Below, piece after piece: positions 41,534 through 50,922 of a stretch of DNA of 56,355 nucleotides (position 1 is its first letter; every line of letters starts with the position of its first letter). The DNA lies in assembly GCA_005883355.1 (NCBI GenBank), contig VAXG01000103.1, positions 1 through 56,355 on the forward strand, written 5' to 3'. The notes under the pieces were generated by a model. That model saw only the letters and a list, made by a program, of their open reading frames with translations. It ran no database searches and was not told the DNA's origin. Made by a program: the position numbers and the translations under genes. The DNA comes from Actinomycetota bacterium (GTDB taxonomy: Bacteria; Actinomycetota; Thermoleophilia; Gaiellales; Gaiellaceae).

Positions 41534-41923
41534 GTGATCGCTGACGAGATCCGCCTGACGCTGCCCGCAGACGACGCCTTCCACAGCGTCGCCCATCTCG
41601 TGCTGGGCGGGCTCGCCGCGCGCCTCAACCTGACCTTCGAGAACCTCGAGGATCTCGAGCTTGCGCTCGACTCGCTGCTCGAGCGCCCGAGCGACGGCAG
41701 GGAAGTGACCCTACGCGTGCTCCTCGAGGACGGCGCGCTCCGGATGATCGTCGGCCCGTTCAGCGCAGTTCGCGCAGAGTTCGAGGAAGGCGGGGCGGAT
41801 TCGCTGAACCTCCGCCGGATCCTCGCCGCCGTCTGCGACTCCGTCGAGATCGAGGATCGCGACGGCTCGCAGTGGGTCGAGCTCACGAAGCGAATCGACG
41901 TCCTGAAAGGGGGTAGCGGGTGA
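41534..41923 (+). CDS. Degenerate RsbW-like (HATPase_c_2) anti-sigma factor homologue
   Basis: 129 aa from GTG 41534, chosen for GGAGGGA 3-4 nt upstream; ATG 41459 upstream in frame is less likely. The fold order resembles anti-sigma kinases (LPADDAFHSVAHLVLGGLAA, LNLTFENLEDLELALDSLLE, VTLRVLLEDGALRMIVGPF). The N-box Glu/Asn and the DNG of the G1 box, needed for ATP and Mg, are absent (ALDSLLERPSDG, IVGPF). It overlaps the sigma gene by 4 bp, so a partner of that sigma factor is likely, as binder but not kinase. Confidence 0.7.
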   Translation: MIADEIRLTLPADDAFHSVAHLVLGGLAARLNLTFENLEDLELALDSLLERPSDGREVTLRVLLEDGALRMIVGPFSAVRAEFEEGGADSLNLRRILAAVCDSVEIEDRDGSQWVELTKRIDVLKGGSG

Positions 41924-42687
41924 GCGAAGCCGACAAGGCCCTCCTTCGTCGCTACCACGAGGACGGCGATCTGCAGGCGCGGGAGCAGCTCATCGAGCAG
42001 TACATGTCGCTGGTCCGCTCGCTCGCACGACGGTACTCATATCGCGGCGAGCAGCTCGAAGACCTCGTCCAGATCGGCGCGATCGGACTGATCAAGGCGA
42101 TCGACCGCTTCGACATCGACCGTGGCGTCGAGCTGACCACGTACGCGACGCCAAACATCATCGGGGAGATCAAGCGCCATTTCCGCGACAAGGGCTGGTC
42201 CGTTCGCGTCCCGCGCGGTCTCCAGGAGCTCAATGTGCAACTGTCGAAGCTCGTGGAGCAGCTGACGGTGCAACTCGGCCGCTCGCCGACGATCGCCGAG
42301 CTCGCCAAGGGGGCGGGAGTGGAAGAGGAAGAGGTTCTCGAAGCGCTCGAGTCCGGCCGGGCCTATTCGTCTCTGTCGCTCTCTTCGGGGGGTGGGAGCG
42401 ACGACGGGGAGGAGCTGGATCCGCTCGAGTCGATCGGCACCGAAGAGCATCAGTACGACATATCGGAGGACCGCGCCGTCCTCGCACCCGGGTTCCGCGT
42501 CCTCGACGAACGGGAGCGGAGGATCCTCCATCTCCGCTTCTTCGAAGGCTTGACGCAGTCACAGATCGCACAGCAGGTGGGCATCTCGCAGATGCACGTG
42601 TCGCGGCTGATCCGCCGGTCGCTCGAAAAGATCCGCCACGAGATCGCGGCGGAGGAAGGCGCTGAGCCGAAAGTCGCGCGAGGTTGA
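41920..42687 (+). CDS. RNA polymerase sigma factor, SigB/SigF/SigG family
   Basis: 255 aa, sigma-70 group 3. Region 2 (LVRSLARRYSYRGEQLEDLV, QIGAIGLIKAIDRFDIDRGV, TTYATPNIIGEIKRHFRDKG, WSVRVPRGLQ) binds core and -10; region 3 (SPTIAELAKGAGVEEEEVLE) and region 4 HTH (GLTQSQIAQQVGISQMHVSR) follow. Stress or developmental sigma in the family. GTG start overlaps the anti-sigma-like gene; a methyltransferase gene overlaps its end (TTGA). Confidence 0.94.
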   Translation: MSEADKALLRRYHEDGDLQAREQLIEQYMSLVRSLARRYSYRGEQLEDLVQIGAIGLIKAIDRFDIDRGVELTTYATPNIIGEIKRHFRDKGWSVRVPRGLQELNVQLSKLVEQLTVQLGRSPTIAELAKGAGVEEEEVLEALESGRAYSSLSLSSGGGSDDGEELDPLESIGTEEHQYDISEDRAVLAPGFRVLDERERRILHLRFFEGLTQSQIAQQVGISQMHVSRLIRRSLEKIRHEIAAEEGAEPKVARG

Positions 42688-43400
42688 CGCAGCGGATCGA
42701 CGAGGCTGGGTTCGTCCGGGCGCAGTACGAGAGCGAGGACAATCTCAGAGCGCGAAAGGCGGCCTACGTCAACGCCGAGGGCGACGATCCGCGCGAGTTC
42801 GCCTTCGAAGCGGTTGCGGAGGTGGCGCCGCAGCGCGTGCTCGAGGTCGGAGGCGGCGAGGGAGAGCTCGCCGAGCGGATTCGCGGCGAGCTCGGTGCAG
42901 AGGTGATCGCCATGGACCAGTCGGAGCGAATGGTCGAGATCCAGCGCTCGAAGGGAATCGACGCGCGCGTCGGCGACGTTCAGACGCTTCCGTTCGCCGA
43001 CGGCGAGTTCGACGTCGTCTTGGCTGCATGGATGCTCTACCACGTGCCGGATTTGGATCGTGGTCTTGCCGAGATCGCACGCGTCCTGAAGCCGAGCGGC
43101 CGCCTCGTCGCCGTCACGAACGCTATCGACCATCTGCAGGAGCTCTGGGACCTCGCCGGACGTGTGACGGCGCTCCAGAAGTTCACGTTTCGCAGCGAGA
43201 ACGGCGAAGAATCTCTCCGGCGTCACTTTGCATCCGTCACCCGGCGCGAGGCACACGGCTGGGCGACGATGGACGAGGAGGCCGTTCGCAGATTTGGCGC
43301 CAGCTGGGCAGACCTGGCGTCTCTCGTGACGGCAGGCCCCTTCGCCGAGCCGCTCCGAGTCCGGCGGCACAGCACGATCTTCGTCGCCGAGACCGCCTGA
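42684..43400 (+). CDS. Class I SAM-dependent methyltransferase
   Basis: 238 aa, TTG start in a 4-bp overlap with the sigma gene. Motif I VLEVGGGEGELAERI, acidic motif II VIAMDQSERM, VGDVQTLPFADGEFDVVLAA, then LYHVPDLDRGLAEIARVLKP, a UbiE/Methyltransf_11 pattern. Substrate unknown; probably a small molecule. The coupling to a sigma-factor gene is likely positional. Confidence 0.88.
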   Translation: MTQRIDEAGFVRAQYESEDNLRARKAAYVNAEGDDPREFAFEAVAEVAPQRVLEVGGGEGELAERIRGELGAEVIAMDQSERMVEIQRSKGIDARVGDVQTLPFADGEFDVVLAAWMLYHVPDLDRGLAEIARVLKPSGRLVAVTNAIDHLQELWDLAGRVTALQKFTFRSENGEESLRRHFASVTRREAHGWATMDEEAVRRFGASWADLASLVTAGPFAEPLRVRRHSTIFVAETA

Positions 43401-43409
43401 CCGCGCCCC

Positions 43410-43415
43410 TACAAT
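43410..43415 (+). promoter_or_regulatory. -10 element TACAAT of alaS
   Basis: It ends exactly 6 nt before ATG 43422; predicts a leaderless mRNA for the alaS-ruvX-mltG-aro run. Confidence 0.6.
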
Positions 43416-43421
43416 CGAGGC

Positions 43422-45959
43422 ATGCGTACGTCAGCCGAGTTGCGCGCCGGGTACCGCGCCTTCTTCGAGTCCAAGGGCCACGTCTTCAGGCCCTCGGCGC
43501 CGCTGCTTCCGCGCGCGGACGACCGCTCGACGCTGCTGACGACCGCGGGAATGCAGCCGCTGATGCCCTATTTCCTCGGGCGCGAGCCGCCGCCGGCGCC
43601 GTTGCTCACGACAGTGCAGAAGTGCTTCCGCACGCCGGACATCGACGAGGTCGGGCTCGACGGCTCGCACCTGACGTTCTTCGAGATGCTTGGCAACTTC
43701 TCGTTCGGCCAGTACTTCAAGGAAGGTGCAATCGAGCTCGCATGGGAGTTCGTCTTCGAGCACCTGAAGATCGATCCGGAGCGCTTCTGGGTCAGCGTGT
43801 TCGCCGGCGATCCGGAGCTTTCACTCGGCGAGGACACGGTCGCGTACGACCATTGGGTGAAGGTGGGGCAGCCGACCGAGCGCATCGTCTTCCTGCCGAG
43901 GTCTGAGAACTTCTGGTCCGTCGGCGGCCCGGGCCCGTGCGGTCCAGACACCGAGATGTACTACGACTGGGGCGAGGAGCACGGTTGCGGCGAGCCGGAC
44001 TGCAAGCCGAGCTGCACGCGCTGCGAACGATTCCTCGAATTCTGGAATCTCGTCTTCATGGAGTTCGAGCTGCACGTCGACGGCAAGCTCACACCCCTTC
44101 CGAACCAGAACGTCGACACCGGGATGGGCGCCGAGCGAACGGCGGCGATCCTGCAAAACGTCATGACGGTCTACGAGACGGACGTCTACCAGGCGATCAT
44201 GCGGTGGATCGCAGCGGAGAGCGGCGTTGCGTACGGCGACTCCAGCGAGGCGACGAAAGCCCACCGCGTGCTGGCCGACCATGGTCGCGGGATGACGTTC
44301 CTAGCTGCCGACGGAATTGCGCCGTCGAACGAGGGCCGGGGCTACGTGATGCGGCGGATCATCCGTCGCGCCGTACAACAGGCGGCGCGCGTCGGTCTCG
44401 AGCCGCCCTACCTCTCGCGGCTTTCGGACGTCGTGATCGAGCAGATGAAGGACGGTTATCCGGAGCTCGAAGAGCACCGCGAAGAAATCCATCGCATCCT
44501 CACCGCCGAGGAGGAGCGCTTCGGGAAGACACTCGAGCGCGGACTGCGCCTCTTCGAGGAGGTTGCGGAGAAGGACGACGTCATCTCGGGCGAAGATGCA
44601 TTCCGCCTGCACGACACGTACGGCTTCCCTCTGGAGCTGACGCGCGAGCTCGCCCGGGAACGGGGGCTCGGCGTCAACGAGGAGGAGTTCACGCGCTTGA
44701 TGGAGGTGCAGCGCACGCGGTCGCGTGGCGCGATCTCGAAGGACGACAGACGGGCCGCCGAGTTCGCCAAGGATGCCGGCTTTCGTACCGAGTTCGTGGG
44801 TTACGAGAAGATCGAGGTCCTCACCCAGATCGGTGCGCTCGAAGATCTCGGCGACGGTCTCTTCCTCGCGAAGCTGCGCGAATCGCCCTTCTACCCCGAG
44901 GGCGGAGGCCAGGTCACGGACACCGGCTGGATCGAGCGCGACGACGGATCGGGCGTGCGCGCCGAGCTGCGGGAGGCGTACCGGCTGGAGGAAGATCAGG
45001 CGTTGCTCTTCGAGGGTGACGGGTTCTCCGAGGGTGACCGCGTTCGAGCGGTGGTGGCCTGGGGCGTCCGGTTCCCGACAATGGCGAATCACACCGCGAC
45101 GCACCTGCTGCACGAGGCGCTGCGCGACGTCCTCGGCGAACATGTCAAGCAGGCGGGCTCTGCCGTGCGGCCCGACAAGCTTCGTTTCGACTTCACGCAC
45201 CCGCAGCAGCTGACGGACGAAGAGCGGGAACGAGTCGAGCACCTCGTCAACGACAAGGTGTTCGAGGGCCTGCCGGTGCGCGCGTTCGTGACGCCGATCG
45301 ACGAGGCGCGCCGGCTCGGCGCGATGATGCTGTTCGGAGAGAAGTACGGCGATCAGGTGCGCGTCGTCGAGATTCCCGGTTTCTCGCGGGAGCTGTGCGG
45401 AGGCACTCACGTCAGGTCGACCGCGGAGATCGGCCCCTTCGTGATCCTGTCGGAGGGCTCGGTTGGCGCAGGCGCGCGGCGGATCGAGGCGATCACGTCC
45501 GGCGAGGCGCATGCGTATCTCCATGCAACCGTGCGCGAGGCAGACGAGCTGCGTATCGAACTCGAGCGCGTCCGGAAGGAGTCGAAGAAGTCGAAGACGG
45601 CGGCCCCCGCAGACTTCGAGATCGTGGAGAGCGACGGAGGCGTCGTCCTCGCGGAGGCGAGGTCGCTCAAGGGTGGCCCACTCCGAGACCTGTCCGATCG
45701 CCTACGCCAGCAGGAAAAGGCGGCCGGCGTCATCGTCGGTTCCGTCGACGACGGGCGCGTCTATCTGGTCGTCAACCTCGACGAGTCCCTCGTCGACCGG
45801 GGCCTCGACGCATCAAGGCTGGTACGTGAGCTCGGCAAGCACATCGAAGGCGGGGGCGGTGGACGGCCCACGTTGGGCGAGGCAGGCGGCAAGAATCCGG
45901 CCGGACTGCGCAGTGCACTGCAAGCCGGGAAGCAAGCGATCGCAGCAGCGCTGAAGTGA
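43422..45959 (+). CDS. alaS: Alanyl-tRNA synthetase
   Basis: 845 aa, class II. The N-terminus MRTSAELRAGYRAFFESKGH, GMQPLMPYFLGREPP, motif 2 VGLDGSHLTFFEMLGNFSFG and NVDTGMGAERTAAIL form the aminoacylation domain. The editing domain zinc site is ANHTATHLLHEAL plus the downstream CGGTHVRSTAEIGPF. The C-Ala domain ends GGGGGRPTLGEAGGKNPAGL. Slightly shorter than E. coli AlaRS (876). Starts an overlapping gene series. Confidence 0.97.
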   Translation: MRTSAELRAGYRAFFESKGHVFRPSAPLLPRADDRSTLLTTAGMQPLMPYFLGREPPPAPLLTTVQKCFRTPDIDEVGLDGSHLTFFEMLGNFSFGQYFKEGAIELAWEFVFEHLKIDPERFWVSVFAGDPELSLGEDTVAYDHWVKVGQPTERIVFLPRSENFWSVGGPGPCGPDTEMYYDWGEEHGCGEPDCKPSCTRCERFLEFWNLVFMEFELHVDGKLTPLPNQNVDTGMGAERTAAILQNVMTVYETDVYQAIMRWIAAESGVAYGDSSEATKAHRVLADHGRGMTFLAADGIAPSNEGRGYVMRRIIRRAVQQAARVGLEPPYLSRLSDVVIEQMKDGYPELEEHREEIHRILTAEEERFGKTLERGLRLFEEVAEKDDVISGEDAFRLHDTYGFPLELTRELARERGLGVNEEEFTRLMEVQRTRSRGAISKDDRRAAEFAKDAGFRTEFVGYEKIEVLTQIGALEDLGDGLFLAKLRESPFYPEGGGQVTDTGWIERDDGSGVRAELREAYRLEEDQALLFEGDGFSEGDRVRAVVAWGVRFPTMANHTATHLLHEALRDVLGEHVKQAGSAVRPDKLRFDFTHPQQLTDEERERVEHLVNDKVFEGLPVRAFVTPIDEARRLGAMMLFGEKYGDQVRVVEIPGFSRELCGGTHVRSTAEIGPFVILSEGSVGAGARRIEAITSGEAHAYLHATVREADELRIELERVRKESKKSKTAAPADFEIVESDGGVVLAEARSLKGGPLRDLSDRLRQQEKAAGVIVGSVDDGRVYLVVNLDESLVDRGLDASRLVRELGKHIEGGGGGRPTLGEAGGKNPAGLRSALQAGKQAIAAALK

Positions 45960-46351
45960 AGGTTCTCGGACTCGACTACGGCCGGGCGCGCACCGGAGTT
46001 GCCGTCTCGGACCCCACCGGCACCATCGCACGACCGCTCTGTGTCGTCGAAAAGGCTGCGACCGGTGACGGGCTCGCGCGTCTGGCGGCCCTGATCGGCG
46101 AGCACGAGGTCGATCGCGTCGTCGTCGGGCTTCCACTTACATTGCGCGGCGAACGCGGGGAGCAGGTGCGCGAGACGGAGCGGTTCGTCGACGCTCTGAG
46201 CGACGTGACGAACGTCCCCGTCGTCACCTTCGACGAACGCTTCACGACCGACCTCGCGGAACAGACGCCGGCCGACGCGCCCGAAGACGCGCGGGCGGCG
46301 GCACATCTTCTCTCCGGATACCTGACATGGGCGAGCAGCGCCCCGGCGTGA
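45956..46351 (+). CDS. ruvX: Putative pre-16S rRNA nuclease / Holliday junction resolvase-like YqgF
   Basis: 131 aa, RNase H-fold. VLGLDYGRARTGVAVSDP supplies the first catalytic Asp, VDRVVVGLPLTLRGERGEQ the central motif (Glu), and VTFDERFTTDLAE the next acidic residue. Known members trim the 5' end of 16S rRNA. GTG start overlaps the alaS stop by 4 bp; alaS-ruvX-mltG-aroE is a widely conserved order. Confidence 0.93.
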   Translation: MKVLGLDYGRARTGVAVSDPTGTIARPLCVVEKAATGDGLARLAALIGEHEVDRVVVGLPLTLRGERGEQVRETERFVDALSDVTNVPVVTFDERFTTDLAEQTPADAPEDARAAAHLLSGYLTWASSAPA

Positions 46352-47319
46352 TCCCGCCCCGGCAGGGGCGTCCGCCGCAGCGACCGAATCCTCGCCAGGT
46401 CACGAGGCGGCGCGTCCTGGCCCTCGGCGTGCTCGTGCTCGTCCTCGGAGGGCTCGGCTGGCTTGCCGTCGCTGCAATCGGAGGAGGCGACAGCACCAAT
46501 CGGGCTGGACAGACGTCGACGCTGTCCAGCACGCTCGTCTACCGAACGGTGACCCGCACGACCGCGACGGGCACGGTCGAGACGGTGATCGCAGTGCCGA
46601 AGCCGTTCCACGTCGTCTTCCCTGAGGGCTTCACGCGGAAGCAGATGGCCGAGCGTGTTGGTGCGGTCGCCAAGATTGCGGCACACAAGCGGAAGATCCA
46701 GCCGCGACTTGCGCGCGCCGCCTACCTCGCCGCGACCGCCAAGCCCCGTGTTCCATCGTGCTTCCGGAACAAGGTGCGGACCGTCGAGGGCTTTCTCTTC
46801 CCGGCCACTTACGAGTTCTTCAAGGACACGACCTCGGCGCAACTCGTGCGGGAGCAGCTCGACGCCTTTTGCCAGAACTGGAAACAGATCGATCTCGGCT
46901 ACGCCCGGTCCAAGAACCTGACGTCCTACGACGTGCTGATCATCGCATCCATGGTCGAGAAGGAGACCCTGTCGCCCGACGAGCGCCAGCTCGTCTCTGC
47001 GGTGATCTACAACCGCCTGCACGCCGGCATGTCCCTTGGCATCGACGCCACGCTCCGGTACGGGCTCAACATCCCGCCGACCGAATCGATCCATCAGTCG
47101 CAGCTTCAGAGCAACTCGCCCTACAACACGCGCAAGCGTAAAGGACTGCCCCCGACTCCGATCGCCAACCCGGGGCTCGCGTCGCTACAGGCCGCAGCGC
47201 ATCCGGCCAAGGTGAAGTACCTCTATTTCGTCCGCAAGCCGGACAAGAAGCACCACTTCTTCACCTCGAGCTACAAGGCGTTCCGCGATTACGCGGCCGC
47301 GCACGGCTACGGCCCGTGA
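46348..47319 (+). CDS. mltG: Endolytic murein transglycosylase MltG
   Basis: 323 aa from GTG 46348 (4-bp overlap with ruvX); ATG 46327 is an alternative. Basic Pro-rich cytoplasmic segment, TM helix (about 30-48, VLALGVLVLVLGGLGWLAVA), LysM-like stalk (VVFPEGFTRKQMAERVGAVA), then the YceG catalytic domain: FLFPATYEF, IIASMVEKETLSPDERQLVS with the catalytic Glu, VIYNRLHAGMSLGIDATLRY, SPYNTRKRKGLPPTPIANPG. Cleaves nascent glycan strands and sets their length. Confidence 0.94.
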   Translation: MIPPRQGRPPQRPNPRQVTRRRVLALGVLVLVLGGLGWLAVAAIGGGDSTNRAGQTSTLSSTLVYRTVTRTTATGTVETVIAVPKPFHVVFPEGFTRKQMAERVGAVAKIAAHKRKIQPRLARAAYLAATAKPRVPSCFRNKVRTVEGFLFPATYEFFKDTTSAQLVREQLDAFCQNWKQIDLGYARSKNLTSYDVLIIASMVEKETLSPDERQLVSAVIYNRLHAGMSLGIDATLRYGLNIPPTESIHQSQLQSNSPYNTRKRKGLPPTPIANPGLASLQAAAHPAKVKYLYFVRKPDKKHHFFTSSYKAFRDYAAAHGYGP

Positions 47320-47996
47320 TCTCGGGTGAGACACGGCTCGTCGGGTTGCTCGGCGATCCGGTCTCGCAGTCGCTGTCGCCGCTGATTCAGAACGCGGCCT
47401 TCGCAGCGCGAGGGCTCGACTGGGCGTACGTACCGTTGTCCGTCGCGAGCGAGTCGCTGGCGGAAGCAGTGCGAGGGCTGGTGGCCCTCGGCTTCGCCGG
47501 CGCCAACGTGACGACGCCGCACAAGCTGGCCGTGGCAAAGCTCGTCGACACGGACGAGCCCTCCGTCAACACGCTCGTCGTCCGCGACGGCCGCCTCGTC
47601 GGCTCTTCGACGGACACAGCCATTCTCGCTGAGCTCGAGTTTCGGCGCGCTGCGATTCTCGGGGACGGGGGCTCGGCCGCAGCCTTTGCCGCAGCCTTGC
47701 CGGATGCTCTCCGCTTTTCGCGCCGGGAAACCTGGCCGCCGCAGGTGTCAGACGCCGACGTCGTCGTCAATGCCACTTCGGAGCGCGATCAGGTCTTAGT
47801 CGAGCTCGGACCCGGTCAGACCCTCGTCGACCTTCCGTATCCACGGACGGCGACCGCGCGAGCGGCCGAGGCTGCCGGGGCCCGTGTCGTGGACGGGGTC
47901 GATGTCCTGGTCGCCCAGGGCGCCGCCTCGTTCGAGACGTGGACCGGCGTGCCCGCACCGGTCGACGTGATGCGTGCAGCAGTACGCTCCGCCTGA
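47316..47996 (+). CDS. aroE: Shikimate dehydrogenase, short form
   Basis: 226 aa versus about 270-290 in most AroE. Substrate site [13 protein letters not shown] (two Ser), GANVTTPHK with catalytic Lys, [18 protein letters not shown] with Asn and Asp ligands. The Rossmann half is reduced ([17 protein letters not shown], then [13 protein letters not shown]) and lacks the usual NADP-phosphate NRT motif. C-terminal [18 protein letters not shown] is standard. NADPH-linked reduction of 3-dehydroshikimate. GTG overlaps mltG by 4 bp and its stop overlaps aroC by 1 nt. Confidence 0.9.
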   Translation: MISGETRLVGLLGDPVSQSLSPLIQNAAFAARGLDWAYVPLSVASESLAEAVRGLVALGFAGANVTTPHKLAVAKLVDTDEPSVNTLVVRDGRLVGSSTDTAILAELEFRRAAILGDGGSAAAFAAALPDALRFSRRETWPPQVSDADVVVNATSERDQVLVELGPGQTLVDLPYPRTATARAAEAAGARVVDGVDVLVAQGAASFETWTGVPAPVDVMRAAVRSA

Positions 47997-49075
47997 TGGC
48001 GCTGGAGCTCGTAACGGCTGGCGAATCGCACGGTCCGGCGCTCGTCGCCGTCGTGACCGGGCTGCCCGCCGGGCTCGTGCTCGACAAGGCAGCAATCGAC
48101 GCGGACCTCCACCGACGCCAGCAGGGCTACGGCCGGAGCCCACGTCAGCAGATCGAGCGAGACGAGGTCGAGGTGCTCGCCGGGCTTCGGCATGGGCGGA
48201 CGCTGGGGACGCCGCTGGCCCTCGTCGTGCGCAACCGCGACCACAAGAACTGGGAGTGGGGGATGAGCCCATGGCAGCCCGAGGGCAAGGCTGCAGGGAA
48301 GGGGACGAAGGGAGTCACGTTGCCACGGCCGGGACACGCCGATCTCGCCGGCGCCCTGAAGTACGGCTTGTCCGACGTTCGCGATGTGCTCGAACGTGCG
48401 AGCGCGCGCCACACAGCCGTGATCGTCGCTGCGGGCTCGGTTGCGAAGGCATTGCTCGCGGAGATCGGCGTCAGTGTAGATGGGCGAGTGCTCACGGACG
48501 ATCTCGAGCAGCGGATAGACGAGGCGCGCGCCGATCAGGACACGGTCGGCGGCGTGGTCGAGGTTCGCGCGCGCGGCGTTCCTCCTGGTCTGGGCTCGTA
48601 CGCGACGAAGGACGACCGCCTGGATGCGCGGCTGGCCGCATCGTTGATGGGCACCCAGGCGGTGAAGGGACTAGAGATCGGCGCCGGCTTCGAGCTCGCG
48701 TCGAAGCGGGGCTCCGGTGCACACGACGAGATCCTCCGCGACGAGCGTGGCCTCTACCGCGAGACGAACCGCGCCGGCGGGATCGAGGGCGGCGTCTCGA
48801 ATGGGGAGGAGATCGTCGTACGCGCTGCCATGAAACCTCTGCCGACGCTGATGAAGCCGCTCGCCTCGGTCGACCTCGAGACGGGCGAGCCCGCGCAGGC
48901 ACTCGTCGAGCGCAGCGATACCGCCGCGGTCGAAGCGCTCTCAGTCGTCGCGGAGGCATGCGTGGCGTGGGAGCTCGCACGTGCCGCAAAGGAGAAGTTC
49001 GGCGGCGACGCGCTCGCGGACTTGCTCGCGGCGCACCGCGCTTACCTGGAGCGGATCGACTGGTCACCGAGGTAG
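47996..49075 (+). CDS. aroC: Chorismate synthase
   Basis: 359 aa, FMN-dependent formation of chorismate from EPSP. Signatures: [69 protein letters not shown] and [20 protein letters not shown]. Full length. ATG 47996 shares one base with the aroE stop. Confidence 0.97.
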   Translation: MALELVTAGESHGPALVAVVTGLPAGLVLDKAAIDADLHRRQQGYGRSPRQQIERDEVEVLAGLRHGRTLGTPLALVVRNRDHKNWEWGMSPWQPEGKAAGKGTKGVTLPRPGHADLAGALKYGLSDVRDVLERASARHTAVIVAAGSVAKALLAEIGVSVDGRVLTDDLEQRIDEARADQDTVGGVVEVRARGVPPGLGSYATKDDRLDARLAASLMGTQAVKGLEIGAGFELASKRGSGAHDEILRDERGLYRETNRAGGIEGGVSNGEEIVVRAAMKPLPTLMKPLASVDLETGEPAQALVERSDTAAVEALSVVAEACVAWELARAAKEKFGGDALADLLAAHRAYLERIDWSPR

Positions 49076-50472
49076 GCGCGCTCGGCCGTCACCTCGCGCT
49101 CGTCGGCTTCATGGGCGCGGGGAAGTCGACGATCGGTCGGGAGGTCGCCGCCGTCACCGGAAGGCCGTTCGTCGACGTAGATCGTGAGATCGAGCGGCGG
49201 CACGGTCCCGTTGCCGAGCTCTTCGTACAGGGCGAGCCCGAGTTCCGCAAGATCGAAGAAGACGTTGCCGCGGAGGCTCTTGCGTCATCGACGCCCGCCG
49301 TCATCGCCTTCGGGGGTGGGGCGGTGCTCTCCGAGCGGACGCGTGAGTTGCTCCTGAACGATGCGTTCACTCTTAGGGTCGTCGTCGACGTGGCCGACGC
49401 ATGGAGGCGGGCCCGCGACACCGGCCGTCCGCTTGCGCAGAACGAGGATCAGTTCAGGCGACTGTTCGACGAGCGGCAGCCGCTCTATGAAGCGGTGTCG
49501 GCAGGACTTGTACGGAACACCGAAGAGGTCGTGCTCGCAGCGTTGGAGATCGAGGTCGGGCGGGGACTGCTCGCAAGACTTGCGGACCGGCTCGGCGAAA
49601 GCGGGGAGGCCGTCGCCGTGATCGGCGACGAGCACGTGCTCGACATCCATCCACTGGCTTTCGATCCTGCGGCCGTCCATCGCGTACCCCGAGGAGAAGC
49701 CGCGAAGACCCCGGCCGAGCTCGAAAGGCTGTGGAAAGAGCTCCAGCTGGACCGGCGCGGCACGATCGTCGGCTACGGCGGCGGATCGACGACGGACGTC
49801 GCCGGTCTCGCGGCCGCGATGTACCTGCGCGGCGTCCGCTGGGTCGCCGCGCCGACGACGTTGCTCGGCCAGGTCGACGCGGCAATCGGAGGCAAGACCG
49901 CCATCGACCTTCCGGCCGGGAAGAACCTCGTCGGCGCATTCCACTATCCGGCGCGGGTCATCATCGATCCGAACGTGCTCGCCACGTTGAGTGAGGCGCA
50001 ACGACGTGAGGGCATGGCGGAAGTCGTCAAGACGGGACTGCTCGCCGGCCGTCCGCTCTGGGAGCTCGAAGACGACGCGATGATTCGGGCCTGCGCCGCG
50101 TTCAAGGCGGCGGTGTGCCTGGGAGATCCCTTCGATCAGGGCCGCCGCGCGATCCTCAACCTCGGGCATACGTTCGCGCACGCACTCGAGACCGCGGCGG
50201 GTTACCGCGGTCTATCGCACGGCGACGCGGTTGCGCTCGGCCTGCTCGCGGCTCTTCGGCTGTCGGGTCGACCGACGGGCGTCGTGGAAGAGGTGCTCGG
50301 CACCGGGCCTGTTCGCCTCGATCGTGACCGCGCCTGGATGGCCCTGCAACGCGACAAGAAGGCGCAACGCGGAGAGCTGCGACTCGTGCTCCTGGGCGAC
50401 GACGGTCCCGGCGTCGAGGCTCGCCCTGCGGGCGAAGTTCGAGCAGCTCTCGACGAGCTGATAGCCGATTAG
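49060..50472 (+). CDS. aroKB: Fused shikimate kinase - 3-dehydroquinate synthase (AroKB)
   Basis: About 470 aa. Residues 1-165 are shikimate kinase (Walker [34 protein letters not shown] lid). Residues about 185-470 are dehydroquinate synthase ([69 protein letters not shown]). The fusion joins steps 2 and 5 of the shikimate pathway in one chain. No ATG, GTG or TTG occurs in frame near the expected start; CTG 49060 ([11 protein letters not shown]) overlapping the aroC end is the best guess. Its TAG stop is part of the aroQ -10. Confidence 0.93.
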   Translation: MVTEVGALGRHLALVGFMGAGKSTIGREVAAVTGRPFVDVDREIERRHGPVAELFVQGEPEFRKIEEDVAAEALASSTPAVIAFGGGAVLSERTRELLLNDAFTLRVVVDVADAWRRARDTGRPLAQNEDQFRRLFDERQPLYEAVSAGLVRNTEEVVLAALEIEVGRGLLARLADRLGESGEAVAVIGDEHVLDIHPLAFDPAAVHRVPRGEAAKTPAELERLWKELQLDRRGTIVGYGGGSTTDVAGLAAAMYLRGVRWVAAPTTLLGQVDAAIGGKTAIDLPAGKNLVGAFHYPARVIIDPNVLATLSEAQRREGMAEVVKTGLLAGRPLWELEDDAMIRACAAFKAAVCLGDPFDQGRRAILNLGHTFAHALETAAGYRGLSHGDAVALGLLAALRLSGRPTGVVEEVLGTGPVRLDRDRAWMALQRDKKAQRGELRLVLLGDDGPGVEARPAGEVRAALDELIAD

Positions 50473-50475
50473 AGT
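50470..50475 (+). promoter_or_regulatory. -10 element TAGAGT of aroQ overlapping the aroKB stop codon
   Basis: TAG 50470-50472 is the aroKB stop; TAGAGT ends 6 nt before ATG 50482. Confidence 0.5.
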
Positions 50476-50481
50476 GCGGCG

Positions 50482-50922
50482 ATGCAGGTGGTCGTCCTCA
50501 ACGGGGTCAATCTCGACGTCTTGGCACGCCGCGATCCCGCGCTCTACGGCAGAATGTCGCTCTCGGAGCTGGAGACGCGCATCTACGACTGGGCGTCCGG
50601 GCTCGGTTGTCACGTTCGCTGTCGGCAGACGAACCACGAAGGTGAATACGTGGAGTGGTGCCACGACGCGCTCGACTGGGCCGACGGGGTCGTCGTGAAT
50701 CCCGGCGCCTGGACGCACTACTCGTATGCGATCCGCGACGCTCTCGAACTTTTCGACGCACCGATCGTCGAAGTGCACCTCTCCAACATCGACGAGCGAG
50801 AGGAGTGGAGGCGCACGTCTGTCGTCGCCGACCTTGCCGCGAAGCGCATACTCGGCAAAGGAGCGGACGGCTACCGAGAGGCGCTCGAGTTCATCGTCCA
50901 GCAGGTGGGAGCCGCGCGATGA
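50482..50922 (+). CDS. aroQ: Type II 3-dehydroquinate dehydratase
   Basis: 146 aa, dodecameric class II enzyme. Catalytic motifs: VLNGVNLDVLARRDPALYG (Arg and Tyr of the lid), RQTNHEGEYVEW, NPGAWTHYSYAIRDAL (His) and VEVHLSNIDEREEWRRTS. It catalyses step 3 of the shikimate pathway, so aroB, aroQ, aroE, aroK and aroC are all here; aroA and the DAHP synthase are not. ATG follows TAGAGT by 6 nt. Confidence 0.96.
   Translation: MQVVVLNGVNLDVLARRDPALYGRMSLSELETRIYDWASGLGCHVRCRQTNHEGEYVEWCHDALDWADGVVVNPGAWTHYSYAIRDALELFDAPIVEVHLSNIDEREEWRRTSVVADLAAKRILGKGADGYREALEFIVQQVGAAR

Noticed and set aside
47316..47996. aroE as a pseudogene because of its short length
   Set aside because: Substrate-site Ser, Lys, Asn and Asp motifs and the C-terminal signature are intact, the frame is uninterrupted, and overlaps with neighbours are normal.
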